Counted from the stretch's first letter, positions 17,841 to 26,554 are shown. The stretch is DNA of 42,796 nucleotides from Nostocoides jenkinsii Ben 74 (GCF_001046875.1 NZ_HF571038.1:2333681-2376476); one strand, 5' to 3'. Notes: a model not told the origin generated them from the sequence alone. Numbers and translations are program-made.

Positions 17841-18684
17841 CCACGATGGCGAGCCAGCCCAGCCCGCCGAGCGCCAGACCGACGAAGGTCTTCTTCAACA
17901 GCGCCCAGTCGGCATTGCCGCCGAAGATGCCGCTCGCCAGGTTTCCGACCTTCTCGGCGACGCCGGGGTCTTCATCGGAGGTGGAGGGGCTCGCGACGAC
18001 ACCGCCCTGACCGCCGCCCCCTGTCTGGTCGTCGGCGGGCCACACCGGGGTCTCGCTTGACGTCCAGTTGGGGGAACCGGAGGACGTCGACGCCGGCGTC
18101 GTCGAGGTTGTGGTGGGCCGCGTGGTCGTGGTCGTCGGCGGGGTCGTGGCCGGAGTGGTCGCGGGGGTTGTCGCTGGCGTCGTGGCCGACGTCGTGGAGG
18201 CCGGAGGGGTGTATTCGCTGGTGGTCGACGACGAAGGCGGGGTGTATTCGCTCGTCGAGGAGGATGTGGGCGGGGTGTACTCCGACGTCGAGGAACTCGT
18301 GGGCGGGGTGTATTCGCTCGTGGAGGACGTCGACGACGGAGGCGTGTAGTCGCTGGTCGAGGACGTCGATGACGGCGGGGTGTATTCACTCGTCGACGAC
18401 GACGTCGGCGGGTCTGTCGTCGACGACGTCTCGACCGGCGTCGAGGACTCGGTGGTGGGCGGATCCGTGGGGCTGACCGGCGGCTCGGTGAAGGTCGAGG
18501 ACGTCTCCTCTGGTGTCGTGGTTCCGGAGTCGGTCGCCGTGTCGTCAGCCGCGCGGGCCGTGACCGTCGTGGTCGCGGACATGCCGGCCGCGACTGCCGG
18601 AGAAATGGCGCCCAAGCCGATGCCGCCCATGACCAGCAAGGGCAAGGCCGCGCCCGTGATCCGTGAGCGGTTGCGCTGCGTCAT
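17818..18684 (-). CDS. Mucin-like Ser/Thr/Pro-rich surface protein
   Basis: A 288-residue protein with a Sec signal peptide (MTQRNRSRITGAALPLLVMG ... AVAA), a long Ser/Thr/Pro-rich body, and a C-terminal hydrophobic helix (VGLALGGLGWLAIVVM) ending in RPRRH, the stop-transfer anchor style. No LPXTG sortase motif is present. The body holds six (S/T)S-(E/D)-YTPP repeats and four ATTP units. Such regions usually act as extended, often O-mannosylated cell-wall stalks; that function is inferred. The start ATG at 18684 follows GAGGGA. The neighbour is a sulfatase gene on the other strand, 157 bases away. Confidence 0.8.
   Translation of the reverse strand: MTQRNRSRITGAALPLLVMGGIGLGAISPAVAAGMSATTTVTARAADDTATDSGTTTPEETSSTFTEPPVSPTDPPTTESSTPVETSSTTDPPTSSSTSEYTPPSSTSSTSDYTPPSSTSSTSEYTPPTSSSTSEYTPPTSSSTSEYTPPSSSTTSEYTPPASTTSATTPATTPATTPATTPPTTTTTRPTTTSTTPASTSSGSPNWTSSETPVWPADDQTGGGGQGGVVASPSTSDEDPGVAEKVGNLASGIFGGNADWALLKKTFVGLALGGLGWLAIVVMRPRRH
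18209..18412. repeat. In-frame 33/36-base tandem repeat
   Basis: Copies of g-t-g-t-a-t-t-c-(g/a)-c-t begin at 18209, 18242, 18275, 18308, 18344 and 18380, i.e. spaced 33, 33, 33, 36 and 36 bases. All spacings are multiples of three and encode the SEYTPP-type units of the stalk protein. Such arrays expand and contract easily, so copy number may vary between strains. Confidence 0.85.
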
Positions 18685-18841
18685 GTTTCCCTCTAAATCC
18701 TGTCAGGGGCTGGTGGGCTCCGGCCCCGGGCCGAGCGCCTGTCGTGGACGGCTCGGCTGATCCCTCGTGGATCGCGACCCGATTTTATCAGTCGGTGCGA
18801 AGAAGCGGTCGGTTCTCGCAAGCAGTGCCTATGGTGTGCGC

Positions 18842-20393
18842 GTGGTCAGGTCCAAGTCGTCCTCGATTTCGGCGCTGCTGATGGTCGCCGTACTCGGCAT
18901 GCTGTTCAGCGGCATCTTCACCCCGGCGCGGGCGGACGACGAGCCACCGCCTCCGCTCTCGCCCCCGAACGTCGTTCTGATCAAGACGGACGACCAGGTC
19001 TGGGATTCGATGGATCGGCTGGTGCAGTACATGCCCAACCTGGCGTCCTTCGTCACGGCGCGGGGGGTCTCGTACCGCAACTCTTTCGTCGCGTCGCCCT
19101 CGTGCTGCCAGAGCCGGGCCTCGACCTTCGTGGGTCGCTATCCGCACAACACCGGGGTAAAGAGCCAGGGGACGGGGAACCTGCTCGACACGCGGGGGAG
19201 CATCGCGGCATACCTCCACGGAGCGGGATATCGGACCGGGCTGTTCGGGAAGTATCTGAACCTCATCTCGCAGCCGCCGTCGTTCGATGAGTACACGACG
19301 GTCACCGGGTCGTGCGACAACGGGGGATCGACGGAGTTCTGCGTTCGGTCGGACGGGCCCGCCTGGTATTACAACTTCCTCGCCACGCGATCGAGTGACG
19401 GGATCACGACCAAGATCACGGGTGATGTGGCCAGCGGGACCAACTACAACACCACCTGGCTGGGGGCGCAGGCCGACGACTACCTCGTCCGGGCGCTGGA
19501 CAATCGGACGCTGACGGGCCAGCCGTTCTATCTGGAGTTCAACCCGACCGCGCCCCATATGCATGATCTGGACATGGGCGTGACGATGCCGGAGCCGCAG
19601 TATCGAACGTCGGCGGTGCCCGGCTGTGCGGCGCCGCCGGTCGAGAGCGATCGCAGCGACAAGCCGGCCTTCGTGCGGGCCTTCCCGCAGAGTGGCGCGG
19701 CCTTCGGCTACCGGGTCGTCTGCCCGCTGCAACAGCGCGTGCTTAAGAGCGTGGACGACTGGTTCGGCGCCCTGGTGGCCACGCTGGAGACCAGTGGCCA
19801 ACTCGACAACACCCTGGTGATCTTCACCTCAAGACAATGGCCTGATGTTCGGCGAGCACGCGCTGCAGCGCAAATTCGTGGCGTATGACCGTTCCGTCCG
19901 CGTGCCGCTGATGATGGCCTTCCCGGGGGTGTTCGCACCGGGCACGCTTGCCGCCGCCTCGGCGGACACGGCGCTGGTGTCGAATATCGATCTCCTGCCC
20001 ACCATCTTGTCGGTGACCGGCATCGCGCCGGACCCGACATTGCCGGCGATAGACGGGCTCTCGTTGGTAGCGGAACCCGCCGGGCATCCGGTGCTGCTCT
20101 CGGAATACTTCTCCGACCCGCGCTACACCGTGAACACCCCCGCCGTCATTCCGACCTGGGCCAGTGTGTTCGACGGCCGGTATCGCTTCATCGTGACCTA
20201 CGCCAAGGGCGTGCCGAAGACGCAGGAGCTGTATGACACCGTGGCCGACCCGGGGGAGTTGAAGAACCTTTTGACGTTGGCCGCGAAGACCCCGTCTGCG
20301 ATCTATCCGATCAAGCCGTGGTTCGTGAAGCTGAACGCGCAACGCTCGTGCTCGGGGAGTGTCGCGACGTCGGCACTCCGCCCGTGCTCCTGA
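18842..20393 (+). pseudogene. Secreted sulfatase, frameshifted
   Basis: Arylsulfatase-family hydrolase with a Sec signal (ALLMVAVLGMLFSGIFTPARA) and PPNVVLIKTDDQ, the N-terminal metal-binding block. The active-site stretch is SPSCCQSRASTFVGRYPHNTG: Cys88 should become formylglycine, but the motif C-x-P-x-R has Gln in place of Pro. The first frame ends abnormally at 19888; the second frame (from about 19845) begins MFGEHALQRKFVAYDRSVRVPLMM and runs to a normal sulfatase C-terminus. An extra A at 19831-19832 breaks the expected IFTSDNGLMFGEH block; deleting one base rejoins a protein of about 517 residues. Start uncertain (GTG 18836 or 18842, or the far upstream GTG 18767). Sequencing error is possible. 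Confidence 0.85.
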
Positions 20394-20412
20394 CGTCCAC
20401 GTCGTACCGTCG

Positions 20413-20507
20413 CGTTCACATCACCCCTTTCCGACCACGTCATACCTTCTCGACCACGTCACCCCCTGCAACGTATGACGTGAACGCGAAGGGGTGACGT
20501 GAACGCC
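20413..20507. repeat. Intergenic nested palindrome, element B
   Basis: Outer arms 20413-20430 and 20490-20507 pair at 17 of 18 bases (gcgttcac...cacccctt). Inside, cacgtcatac (20437-20446) pairs with gtatgacgtg (20474-20483), and two direct repeats are present: cgaccacgtca (20433, 20452) and gacgtgaacgc (20478, 20497). The right half shares CGTAWGACGTG with element A at 5111-5179 (10 of 11 bases). It lies between the convergent sulfatase and tRNA-Pro genes, so it may serve as a two-way terminator. Confidence 0.75.
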
Positions 20508-20543
20508 CTGCCGCGGGCCGCGCAGGGTCGCTCGGCCCAAGAC

Positions 20544-20620
20544 TGGTCGGGGTAGCCGGATTCGAACCGGCGGCCTTCCGCTCCCAAAGCGGACGCGCTA
20601 CCAAGCTGCGCCATACCCCG
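20544..20620 (-). tRNA. tRNA-Pro (anticodon TGG)
   Basis: On the minus strand the sequence starts CGGGGTATGGCGCAGCTTGG and folds into a standard cloverleaf: acceptor stem CGGGGTA with TACCCCG, D loop AGCTTGGTAGC, anticodon stem CCGCT/AGCGG with loop TTTGGGA (anticodon TGG), and T loop GGTTCGAATCC. The discriminator is A and the CCA end is encoded (20544-20546). It reads Pro CCN codons. It lies close to a divergent tRNA-Gly, the arrangement known beside tig in mycobacteria. Confidence 0.96.
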
Positions 20621-20709
20621 TCACCGACGTAGACCCCCGACGATTTCGGGAGCGGCACCGGCGGGCAGTAGGCTACCCCGGTGTCACGTGCGGTCTTGCA
20701 CGCGGCCAC

Positions 20710-20780
20710 GCGGGCGTAGCTCAATGGTAGAGCCTCAGTCTTCCAAACTGATTACGCGAGTTCGATTCTCGTCGCCCGCT
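20710..20780 (+). tRNA. tRNA-Gly (anticodon TCC)
   Basis: Starts GCGGGCGTAGCTCAATGGTA, acceptor arms GCGGGCG/CGCCCGC, anticodon stem TCAGT/ACTGA with loop CTTCCAA (anticodon TCC), T arm GAGTTCGATTCTC, discriminator T, no encoded CCA. It reads Gly GGA/GGG codons. It ends only 37 bases before the trigger factor ATG, so a common tRNA-tig transcript is likely. Confidence 0.96.
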
Positions 20781-20817
20781 CGTCAACGTTCGCCCAATTC
20801 CGGAGCAGAAAACAACG

Positions 20818-22227
20818 ATGAAGAGCGCCGTCGAGACCATCAACCCGACGCGGGTCAAGCTGACCGTCGAGGTCCCGTATGCCGAACTCCAACCGAGCAT
20901 CGACGCGGCCCTGAAGACGATCGGGGCCTCGATCCAGGTCCCCGGCTTCCGGAAGGGCAAGGTGCCCAGCCGCATCATCGAGCAGCGGGTGGGTCGGGGC
21001 GCGGTGCTCCAGGAGGCCATCAACGAGGCCCTGCCGGGCTTCTACGGTGAGGCGGTCGACCAATCCGATCTGCGTCCCATCGGTCAGCCCGAGGTCGAGA
21101 TCACCCAGGTCCCGATGGACGACTCCGAGCAGCTGGCCTTCACGGCCGAGGTCGACGTCCGCCCCGAGATCACGCTTCCGGACCTCGACGCCATTGCCGT
21201 GACGGTCGACGACATCGAGGTCAGCGACAGCGACATCGAGGAGCGGCTCAACGACCTTCGCACGCGTTTCGGCACCCTCAACACCGTTGATCGTGCCGTG
21301 CAGGACGGCGACTTCCTGACCATCGACCTCGCCGCTTCGATCGGCGAGGAGGAGATCGACTCCGTCAGCGGCATCTCCTACGAGGTCGGCTCCGGCAACA
21401 TGCTGCCCGGTCTCGACGAGGCGGTCATCGGTCACTCGGCCGGCGAGACCGCGACCTTCACGGCCCCGCTCGCGGGCGGCGACCACCAGGGCGAAGAGGC
21501 CGAGTGCACCGTTACGGTGCAGGCGGTCAAGGAGCGCACCCTCCCCGACCTGGACGACGACTTCGCTCAACTTGCCTCCGAGTTCGACACCCTCGATGAG
21601 CTGAAGGCGGACGTTGCCAGCAGCGTCGAGAACTCCAAGAAGTTCGAGCAGGGCGTGCAGGCCCGCGACAAGATCCTCGAGCACCTGCTCGCCAGCATCG
21701 ACGTCGCGCTACCCGAGGGCATCATCGAGGCCGAGGTCAACCACCACCTCGAAGGCGAGGGCCGACTTGAGGACGCGGAGCACCGTGCCGAGGTCGACGA
21801 GGCCACCCGCACGTCGCTCAAGACGCAGTTCATCCTCGACGCGCTGGTCGAGAAGGACGAGGTCGAGGTGAGCCAGCAGGAGTTCGTCGAGTACCTCATC
21901 ATGCAGGCCCAGCAGTACCGCATCGACCCGCAGCAGCTTGCCGCGCAGCTCGACCAGGAGGGCCAGGTCCCCTCGATGGTCGCCGAGGTCGCGCGCCGTA
22001 AGGCCCTCGCCAGCGTCCTCGACCGCGCCACGATCACCGACGCGTCGGGCAACGCCGTTGACCTGAGCCTTCTTGCTCCCGAGGGAGAAGAGGACGAGGA
22101 CGACGTCGACGAGGACTATCTCGACGAGGCCGAGGCTGCGGCGGATGAGATCGTCGCCGAGGACGCGCCCACCGAGGACGAACCGGCCCAGGACGAGCCC
22201 ACCGAGGCAGCGGCCGACAAGGCCTGA
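20818..22227 (+). CDS. tig: Trigger factor
   Basis: Ribosome-associated chaperone and peptidyl-prolyl isomerase binding nascent chains. The 469-residue protein has the N-terminal ribosome-binding domain (VPGFRKGKVPSRIIEQRVGRG contains the GFRxGKxP signature), the FKBP-type PPIase domain at about 160-245 (VQDGDFLTIDLAAS to GGDHQGEEAECTVTV), a long helical C-domain and a highly acidic, probably disordered tail (EGEEDEDDVDEDYLDEAEA). GGAG precedes ATG 20818. A strong terminator follows, so the clpP genes are not simply read through from tig. Confidence 0.97.
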   Translation: MKSAVETINPTRVKLTVEVPYAELQPSIDAALKTIGASIQVPGFRKGKVPSRIIEQRVGRGAVLQEAINEALPGFYGEAVDQSDLRPIGQPEVEITQVPMDDSEQLAFTAEVDVRPEITLPDLDAIAVTVDDIEVSDSDIEERLNDLRTRFGTLNTVDRAVQDGDFLTIDLAASIGEEEIDSVSGISYEVGSGNMLPGLDEAVIGHSAGETATFTAPLAGGDHQGEEAECTVTVQAVKERTLPDLDDDFAQLASEFDTLDELKADVASSVENSKKFEQGVQARDKILEHLLASIDVALPEGIIEAEVNHHLEGEGRLEDAEHRAEVDEATRTSLKTQFILDALVEKDEVEVSQQEFVEYLIMQAQQYRIDPQQLAAQLDQEGQVPSMVAEVARRKALASVLDRATITDASGNAVDLSLLAPEGEEDEDDVDEDYLDEAEAAADEIVAEDAPTEDEPAQDEPTEAAADKA

Positions 22228-22243
22228 CCGACCTCAGGTCAAC

Positions 22244-22280
22244 GTGAAGAGCGGTGCATCGGCACCGCTCTTCACATTTT
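22244..22280 (+). terminator. Rho-independent terminator of tig
   Basis: Perfect 14-base arms gtgaagagcggtgc (22244-22257) and gcaccgctcttcac (22262-22275) with a 4-base loop, followed by ATTTT. It begins 17 bases after the tig stop codon and is the clearest terminator in the window. Confidence 0.93.
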
Positions 22281-22319
22281 CCCTCCCTTCCATGCACCAC
22301 CGACACCGTTAAGGACTCG

Positions 22320-23546
22320 ATGTCCCGGGCCTCCCTGCCCCTCGGCCGACTCATCTCTGCACGCAATGCGGTGTATGCCGTGTTCACCATCAACGGCATT
22401 GCGTTCGCCTCGTGGGCGAGCCGGATTCCGGACGCCAAAGCCGTCCTCGGCCTGACGCCCGGGCAACTCGGGATGGTGCTGTTGTTCGCGTCGGCCGGCT
22501 CCATCATCGGCCTCCCGGTGGCCGGACATATCGTCAAGCGGATCGGTGCGGCGCGAACGTGCGCCATCGCCATGGTCGTCCTTGGCGCGGGCCTGGCCCT
22601 GGTCGGCCTGGGTGTCGACATCGCCCACAACCGGTGGGTCGTCGCGGCCGGACTCTTTGTCCTCGGGCTCGGCATGGGCACCTGCGACGTCGCAATGAAC
22701 CTCGAAGGCGCTAACGTCGAGAGGCTGCTGGAACGCTCGATCATGCCGCGCTTCCACGCGGCCTTCAGCGGGGGCACCGTCCTGGCTGCCCTCTTCGGCG
22801 CCGGTATGGCCGCGCTTAAGGTGCCGGTTTGGCTTCACCTCGTCACAGTGGCGGCCATCCTGGTCCTCGCGTCGGGGATGAGCACCCGCTCGTTCCTCCC
22901 GCGCTCGCTGGAGGGCGAGCCGCAAGACGCCGCATCCCCAGCCCCCTCGACCCGGGCGCCCTCGACCCCGGCGCGGTCCGCGTGGACCGAGCCCCGCACC
23001 ATACTCATCGGGTTGGTGACCCTCGTCGCCGCCTTCACCGAGGGCACGGCCAACGACTGGGTGTCGGTCGCCTTCGTCGAGGGCTATGACCTGCCCGCCT
23101 GGGCGGGCGTCCTCGCCTTCGCCACCTTCCTCGGGTTCATGACCATCGGGCGGATTCTCGGCACCGGACTGCTCGATCGGTATGGCCGTGTCCCCACTCT
23201 GCGCGTCATGCTCGCGGTCGCGCTGCTCGGGTCCCTGATGGTCGTCTTCGGCGGGCCCGCCCTCGCCTATGTCGGTGCCGCCCTATGGGGTCTCGGAGTC
23301 TCGCTCGGCTTCCCGGTCGGCATGTCCGCCGCGGCGGATGACCCTGACCGGGCGCACGCCCGGGTGTCCGTGGTCGCAACCATCGGATACGTCGCCTTCA
23401 TCGCGGGGCCACCGCTCGTCGGCTTCCTCGGCGATCACCACGGGGTCCTGCGCGCACTGCTCGCCGTGGGTGCGTTGATCGTCTTGGCGTATGCCGCCCT
23501 CCCGGCCGTCCGTGAGCCGGGCACCACGCGGTTGCGCTCTCAGTGA
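22320..23546 (+). CDS. MFS transporter (YbjJ-like)
   Basis: A 408-residue major facilitator with about 12 hydrophobic helices. It begins MSRASLPLGRLISARNAVYA; the opening helices carry INGIAFASWASRIPDAKAVLGLTPGQLGMVLLFASAGSIIGLPVAG, with the WASRIP block characteristic of the YbjJ/inner-membrane MFS group. A charged loop (SLEGEPQDAASPAPSTRAPSTPA) separates the halves. Substrate unknown. ATG 22320 follows AAGGA. It stands alone between the tig terminator and clpP1, so the tig-clpP neighbourhood contains an inserted transporter; the clpP1 start is 51 bases downstream and might be co-transcribed. Confidence 0.85.
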   Translation: MSRASLPLGRLISARNAVYAVFTINGIAFASWASRIPDAKAVLGLTPGQLGMVLLFASAGSIIGLPVAGHIVKRIGAARTCAIAMVVLGAGLALVGLGVDIAHNRWVVAAGLFVLGLGMGTCDVAMNLEGANVERLLERSIMPRFHAAFSGGTVLAALFGAGMAALKVPVWLHLVTVAAILVLASGMSTRSFLPRSLEGEPQDAASPAPSTRAPSTPARSAWTEPRTILIGLVTLVAAFTEGTANDWVSVAFVEGYDLPAWAGVLAFATFLGFMTIGRILGTGLLDRYGRVPTLRVMLAVALLGSLMVVFGGPALAYVGAALWGLGVSLGFPVGMSAAADDPDRAHARVSVVATIGYVAFIAGPPLVGFLGDHHGVLRALLAVGALIVLAYAALPAVREPGTTRLRSQ

Positions 23547-23597
23547 ACAGTGGCGGAAGGCGGGAGTAGCCCGTCATACCCGCGCGTTAAGGTCACC

Positions 23598-24251
23598 ATG
23601 AACTATCCGCACGAGCGCACGACGGAGACGACAAGCGTGAGCAACCCCAGCGCCGCGGCCCAGGGTGGCCAGTTCGGCCTCGACGACCACATCTATCAGC
23701 GGCTGCTCAAGGAACGCATCATCTTCCTCGGCTCCGACGTCCGCGACGACAACGCCAACGCCATCTGCGCGCAGATGCTTCTGCTCGCCGCTGAGGACCC
23801 CGCGTCCGACATCTGGCTCTACATCAACAGCCCCGGCGGCTCGGTCACGGCCGGCATGGCGATCTTCGACACCATGAACTGGATCCCCAATGACGTCGCG
23901 ACGGTCGCGATGGGCATGGCCGCGTCGATGGGCCAGTTCCTGCTCTCGGCGGGCACGAAGGGCAAGCGCTACGCGACCCCGCACGCGCGAGTCATGATGC
24001 ACCAGCCGTCCGGCGGCATCGGTGGCACCGCCTCCGACATCAAGATCCAGGCCGAGCAGATGCTCTTCATCAAGAAGCAGATGGCCGAGTTGATCGCCCA
24101 GCACACCGGCCAGAGCCTTGAGCAGATCGAGGCCGACTCCGACCGCGACCGCTGGTTCACCGCCGAGGAAGCCAAGGAATATGGCTTCGTCGATCACGTC
24201 TTCCTGCGCGCCGAGCAGGCGGGCGTCGACGACAACCCGGTCACCGACTGA
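23598..24251 (+). CDS. clpP1: ATP-dependent Clp protease proteolytic subunit 1
   Basis: Serine peptidase subunit of the ClpP1P2 barrel that degrades unfolded and tagged proteins. 217 residues. Catalytic Ser110 lies in [14 protein letters not shown], the His in [11 protein letters not shown], and the Asp follows in the C-terminal part; [16 protein letters not shown] and [13 protein letters not shown] are conserved. The N-terminal 30 residues ([20 protein letters not shown]) are variable and probably processed. ATG 23598 has AAGGT upstream; a GTG at 23638 would be a shorter start. The upstream 16 residues of the longest reading are not used. Next gene, clpP2, begins 35 bases on. Confidence 0.95.
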   Translation: MNYPHERTTETTSVSNPSAAAQGGQFGLDDHIYQRLLKERIIFLGSDVRDDNANAICAQMLLLAAEDPASDIWLYINSPGGSVTAGMAIFDTMNWIPNDVATVAMGMAASMGQFLLSAGTKGKRYATPHARVMMHQPSGGIGGTASDIKIQAEQMLFIKKQMAELIAQHTGQSLEQIEADSDRDRWFTAEEAKEYGFVDHVFLRAEQAGVDDNPVTD

Positions 24252-24286
24252 GCACGGCATACGGATCGAAAAGGACTGAAACGACA

Positions 24287-24946
24287 ATGACTTTCGACGG
24301 TATGGCGACCGGTCGCCTCCACGTGCCCGGCCCCAGCAGCCGCTACATCCTCCCGCAGTTCGAGGAGCGCACGTCCTATGGGATGAAGCGCCTCGATCCC
24401 TACACCAAGCTCTTCGAGGACCGCATCATCTTCCTCGGCGTGCAGGTTGACGACGCGTCCGCGGATGACATCATCGCCCAGCTGATCGTGCTGGAGTCGC
24501 AGGACCCCGACCGCGACATCCTGATGTACATCAACAGCCCCGGCGGCTCGTTCACGGCGATGACCGCGATTTACGACACGATGCAGTACATCCGCCCCGA
24601 TGTGCAGACTTTCGTGATCGGCCAGGCTGCCTCGGCCGCGGCGGTGCTGCTGGGCGCCGGCGCCCCGGGCAAGCGGTTCGCGCTGCCCAACGCCCGCGTC
24701 CTGATCCACCAGCCGGCGCTGATGGGCGGCGACTATGGTCAGGCCTCCGACCTAGAGATCCAGGCCAAGGAGGTGCTGCGGATGCGCGAGTGGCTCGAGG
24801 AGACCTGGGCCAAGCACTCCGGGCGGACGGTTGAGCAGGTTCAGAAGGACATCGAGCGCGACAAGATCCTGTCGGCTGCCGAGGCCAAGGAGTATGGCCT
24901 GATCGATGAGGTTCTGGCCTCGCGCAAGGCGTCGTTCGAGAGCTGA
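24287..24946 (+). CDS. clpP2: ATP-dependent Clp protease proteolytic subunit 2
   Basis: Second ClpP paralogue, required with ClpP1 for an active heteromeric barrel in Actinobacteria. 219 residues; catalytic Ser116 in [15 protein letters not shown], His in RVLIHQPAL, and a conserved C-terminal [12 protein letters not shown]. The substrate-binding LYINSPGGS is [13 protein letters not shown] here. ATG 24287 lies 35 bases after clpP1, with GAAAAGGACTGAAACGACA upstream supplying AAGGA. A hairpin terminator begins 15 bases past the stop. Confidence 0.95.
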   Translation: MTFDGMATGRLHVPGPSSRYILPQFEERTSYGMKRLDPYTKLFEDRIIFLGVQVDDASADDIIAQLIVLESQDPDRDILMYINSPGGSFTAMTAIYDTMQYIRPDVQTFVIGQAASAAAVLLGAGAPGKRFALPNARVLIHQPALMGGDYGQASDLEIQAKEVLRMREWLEETWAKHSGRTVEQVQKDIERDKILSAAEAKEYGLIDEVLASRKASFES

Positions 24947-24960
24947 TTTCTGCGCAACGT

Positions 24961-24996
24961 CTGAGGGTTGGCACCGCTAGCGGTGTCAACCCTCAG
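24961..24996 (+). terminator. Hairpin terminator after clpP2
   Basis: Arms ctgagggttg (24961-24970) and caaccctcag (24987-24996) enclose the fully palindromic caccgctagcggtg, giving an almost uninterrupted stem. Position 15 bases after the clpP2 stop and lack of a gene immediately downstream make it the clpP1P2 operon terminator. No T-tract follows. Confidence 0.88.
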
Positions 24997-24997
24997 T

Positions 24998-25316
24998 CGT
25001 TGTATGGGGCGGGGTCAGACGTTGTGTGGGGCGGGGTCGGCCGCAGGGACAAGGTCGATGGCACCCGCGCCGCGCATCGTAAGCGCTTCGTCGGGGGTCA
25101 GTGGTGCGTCGTCCGTGCGTGCCGCGCGAATGCGCTGGTCAGAGCAGGTCCCAGCCCCCCGCAACCCGAATGCGCACAGAGCACTGCGGATTCGGATCGC
25201 CAGCGACGAGGTAGTGAGTCTCCTCAGAGGGGTGGCGGCAAGCATGGCGACCAGCCCAGTTATCGTCAGCGCATGCCTCAGGAGGGTCGGGCTGGCTTCA
25301 GTAGGCTGACTCGCTT
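24998..25316. other. Gene-poor gap between clpP2 and MFS gene
   Basis: About 370 bases (24947-25316) carry no convincing gene. It opens with the terminator, then a near-perfect 19-base tandem repeat (cgttgtatggggcggggtc at 24998-25016, cgttgtgtggggcggggtc at 25020-25038). A 76-codon minus-strand frame (25015-25245) ends in an Ala/Pro-rich, protein-like TPDEALTMRGAGAIDLVP; it has no clear ribosome-binding site and could be a gene fragment or chance. The rest holds scattered short frames only; the downstream part presumably carries the MFS promoter. Confidence 0.5.
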
Positions 25317-26549
25317 GTGAGCAGACTGGTGGAGTCGATTGCGCCGGCGCGGCTGGGCCGCGACTTCCGGTGGCTGCTCGCCTCGTCGTGGGTTGGGCAG
25401 ATTGGCGACGGGATCGTGCTCGCCGCGGGTCCGCTTCTGGTGGCGAGCCAGACCCGGAACGCCTTTTTGGTCGGCCTGGCGGCCGCGCTGCAGCGGGTCC
25501 CGACGCTCTTCTTCGGGCTCATCGCGGGGGCCATCGCCGATCGACACGACCGCAAGCGGTTGGTCGTGGTGGCGAATGCCGCCCGGATCCTGGTGTTGGC
25601 CATGCTGATCGGCACTCTCACGACCGGGCATGTGTCGATTGGCATCGTGTTGGCTGCCATGTTGGCGCTCGGATGCGCGGAGATCTTTGCCGACACGAGC
25701 TTCTCGACTCTGCTGCCGATGGTCGTGACGAAACCCGATCTGGGACTGGGGAATTCGCGGCTTATGGCGGGATTTCTGACGGGCAATCAGTTGGTCGGTC
25801 CGCCCGTCGGTGCTTTTCTCTTCGCCGCCGGCATGGCCTGGCCGTTCGTCACGCAGCTCCTCAGCCTCGCTGTCAGTGCCGTCCTGGTGCTGAGGATCGC
25901 CACGCCGACCGTTGCGCGTCCCGATCGGGAGCCGACCCACATCCGTCGTGACATTGACGAAGGGGTGCGCTGGCTCCTCGGCAATGCTCCGGTGCGGACC
26001 CTGGCGCTGGTCATCCTGGCGTTCAATGTCACCTGGGGAGCGGCGTGGTCGGTGCTTGTGCTGTATGCCCTGGACCACCTGCACTTGGGGGAGGTCGGCT
26101 TCGGACTGTTGACGACGGCAGCCGCGGTTGGGGGGATGGCGAGCACCGCGGCATACGGTCGGTTGGAGCGACGCTTTGATCTCGCGACGCTGATGCGCGC
26201 CTGCCTGACGTTGGAGGTGGTGACGCACTTCGCCTTGGCGCTCAATCGGAGCGGCGCTGTGGCCATCGGGATCATGGTGGTCTTCGGGGCTTACGCCTTT
26301 GTCTGGGGGACGCTCTCGACGGCCGTGCGCCAGCGCGCCGTCCCGACGGAGTTCCAAGGTCGGGTGTCGAGTGTGTACGTGGTCGCGCTTTTCGGCGGGC
26401 TCGTCGTCGGGCAAGTGCTGGGTGGGCTGATCGCGCAGATGTGGGGCGTGACGGCGCCCTTCTGGTTCGCCGGGGTTGGTGCCGGCCTCACTTTGCTTCT
26501 CGTATGGCGCGAACTCGCCCACATCGCTCACGCGGAGGTGTCGCCTTGA
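25317..26549 (+). CDS. MFS transporter (MFS_3-like exporter)
   Basis: A 410-residue major facilitator with 10-12 helices, opening RLGRDFRWLLASSWVGQIGDGI and containing GLIAGAIADRHDRKRLVVVANAARI, the conserved cytoplasmic loop 2 motif (G-x3-D-R-x-G/D-R). The two halves are joined by RPDREPTHIRRDIDEGVRWLL, common in the enterobactin-exporter-like group (MFS_3). The substrate is unknown: efflux of a drug or metabolite is likely. It is sited between clpP2 and clpX, where mycobacteria also have an MFS gene. GTG start at 25317; a strong ribosome-binding site is not evident. Confidence 0.88.
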   Translation: MSRLVESIAPARLGRDFRWLLASSWVGQIGDGIVLAAGPLLVASQTRNAFLVGLAAALQRVPTLFFGLIAGAIADRHDRKRLVVVANAARILVLAMLIGTLTTGHVSIGIVLAAMLALGCAEIFADTSFSTLLPMVVTKPDLGLGNSRLMAGFLTGNQLVGPPVGAFLFAAGMAWPFVTQLLSLAVSAVLVLRIATPTVARPDREPTHIRRDIDEGVRWLLGNAPVRTLALVILAFNVTWGAAWSVLVLYALDHLHLGEVGFGLLTTAAAVGGMASTAAYGRLERRFDLATLMRACLTLEVVTHFALALNRSGAVAIGIMVVFGAYAFVWGTLSTAVRQRAVPTEFQGRVSSVYVVALFGGLVVGQVLGGLIAQMWGVTAPFWFAGVGAGLTLLLVWRELAHIAHAEVSP

Positions 26550-26554
26550 TAGCG

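Noticed and set aside
18209-18412. Possible CRISPR-like array
   Set aside because: Spacing is 33/36 bases, in frame, and the units encode YTPP repeats; no unique spacers or cas genes.
23546-23600. ClgR-type operator before clpP1
   Set aside because: I looked for the known CGC-N5-GCG type palindrome in the 51-base gap and saw none.
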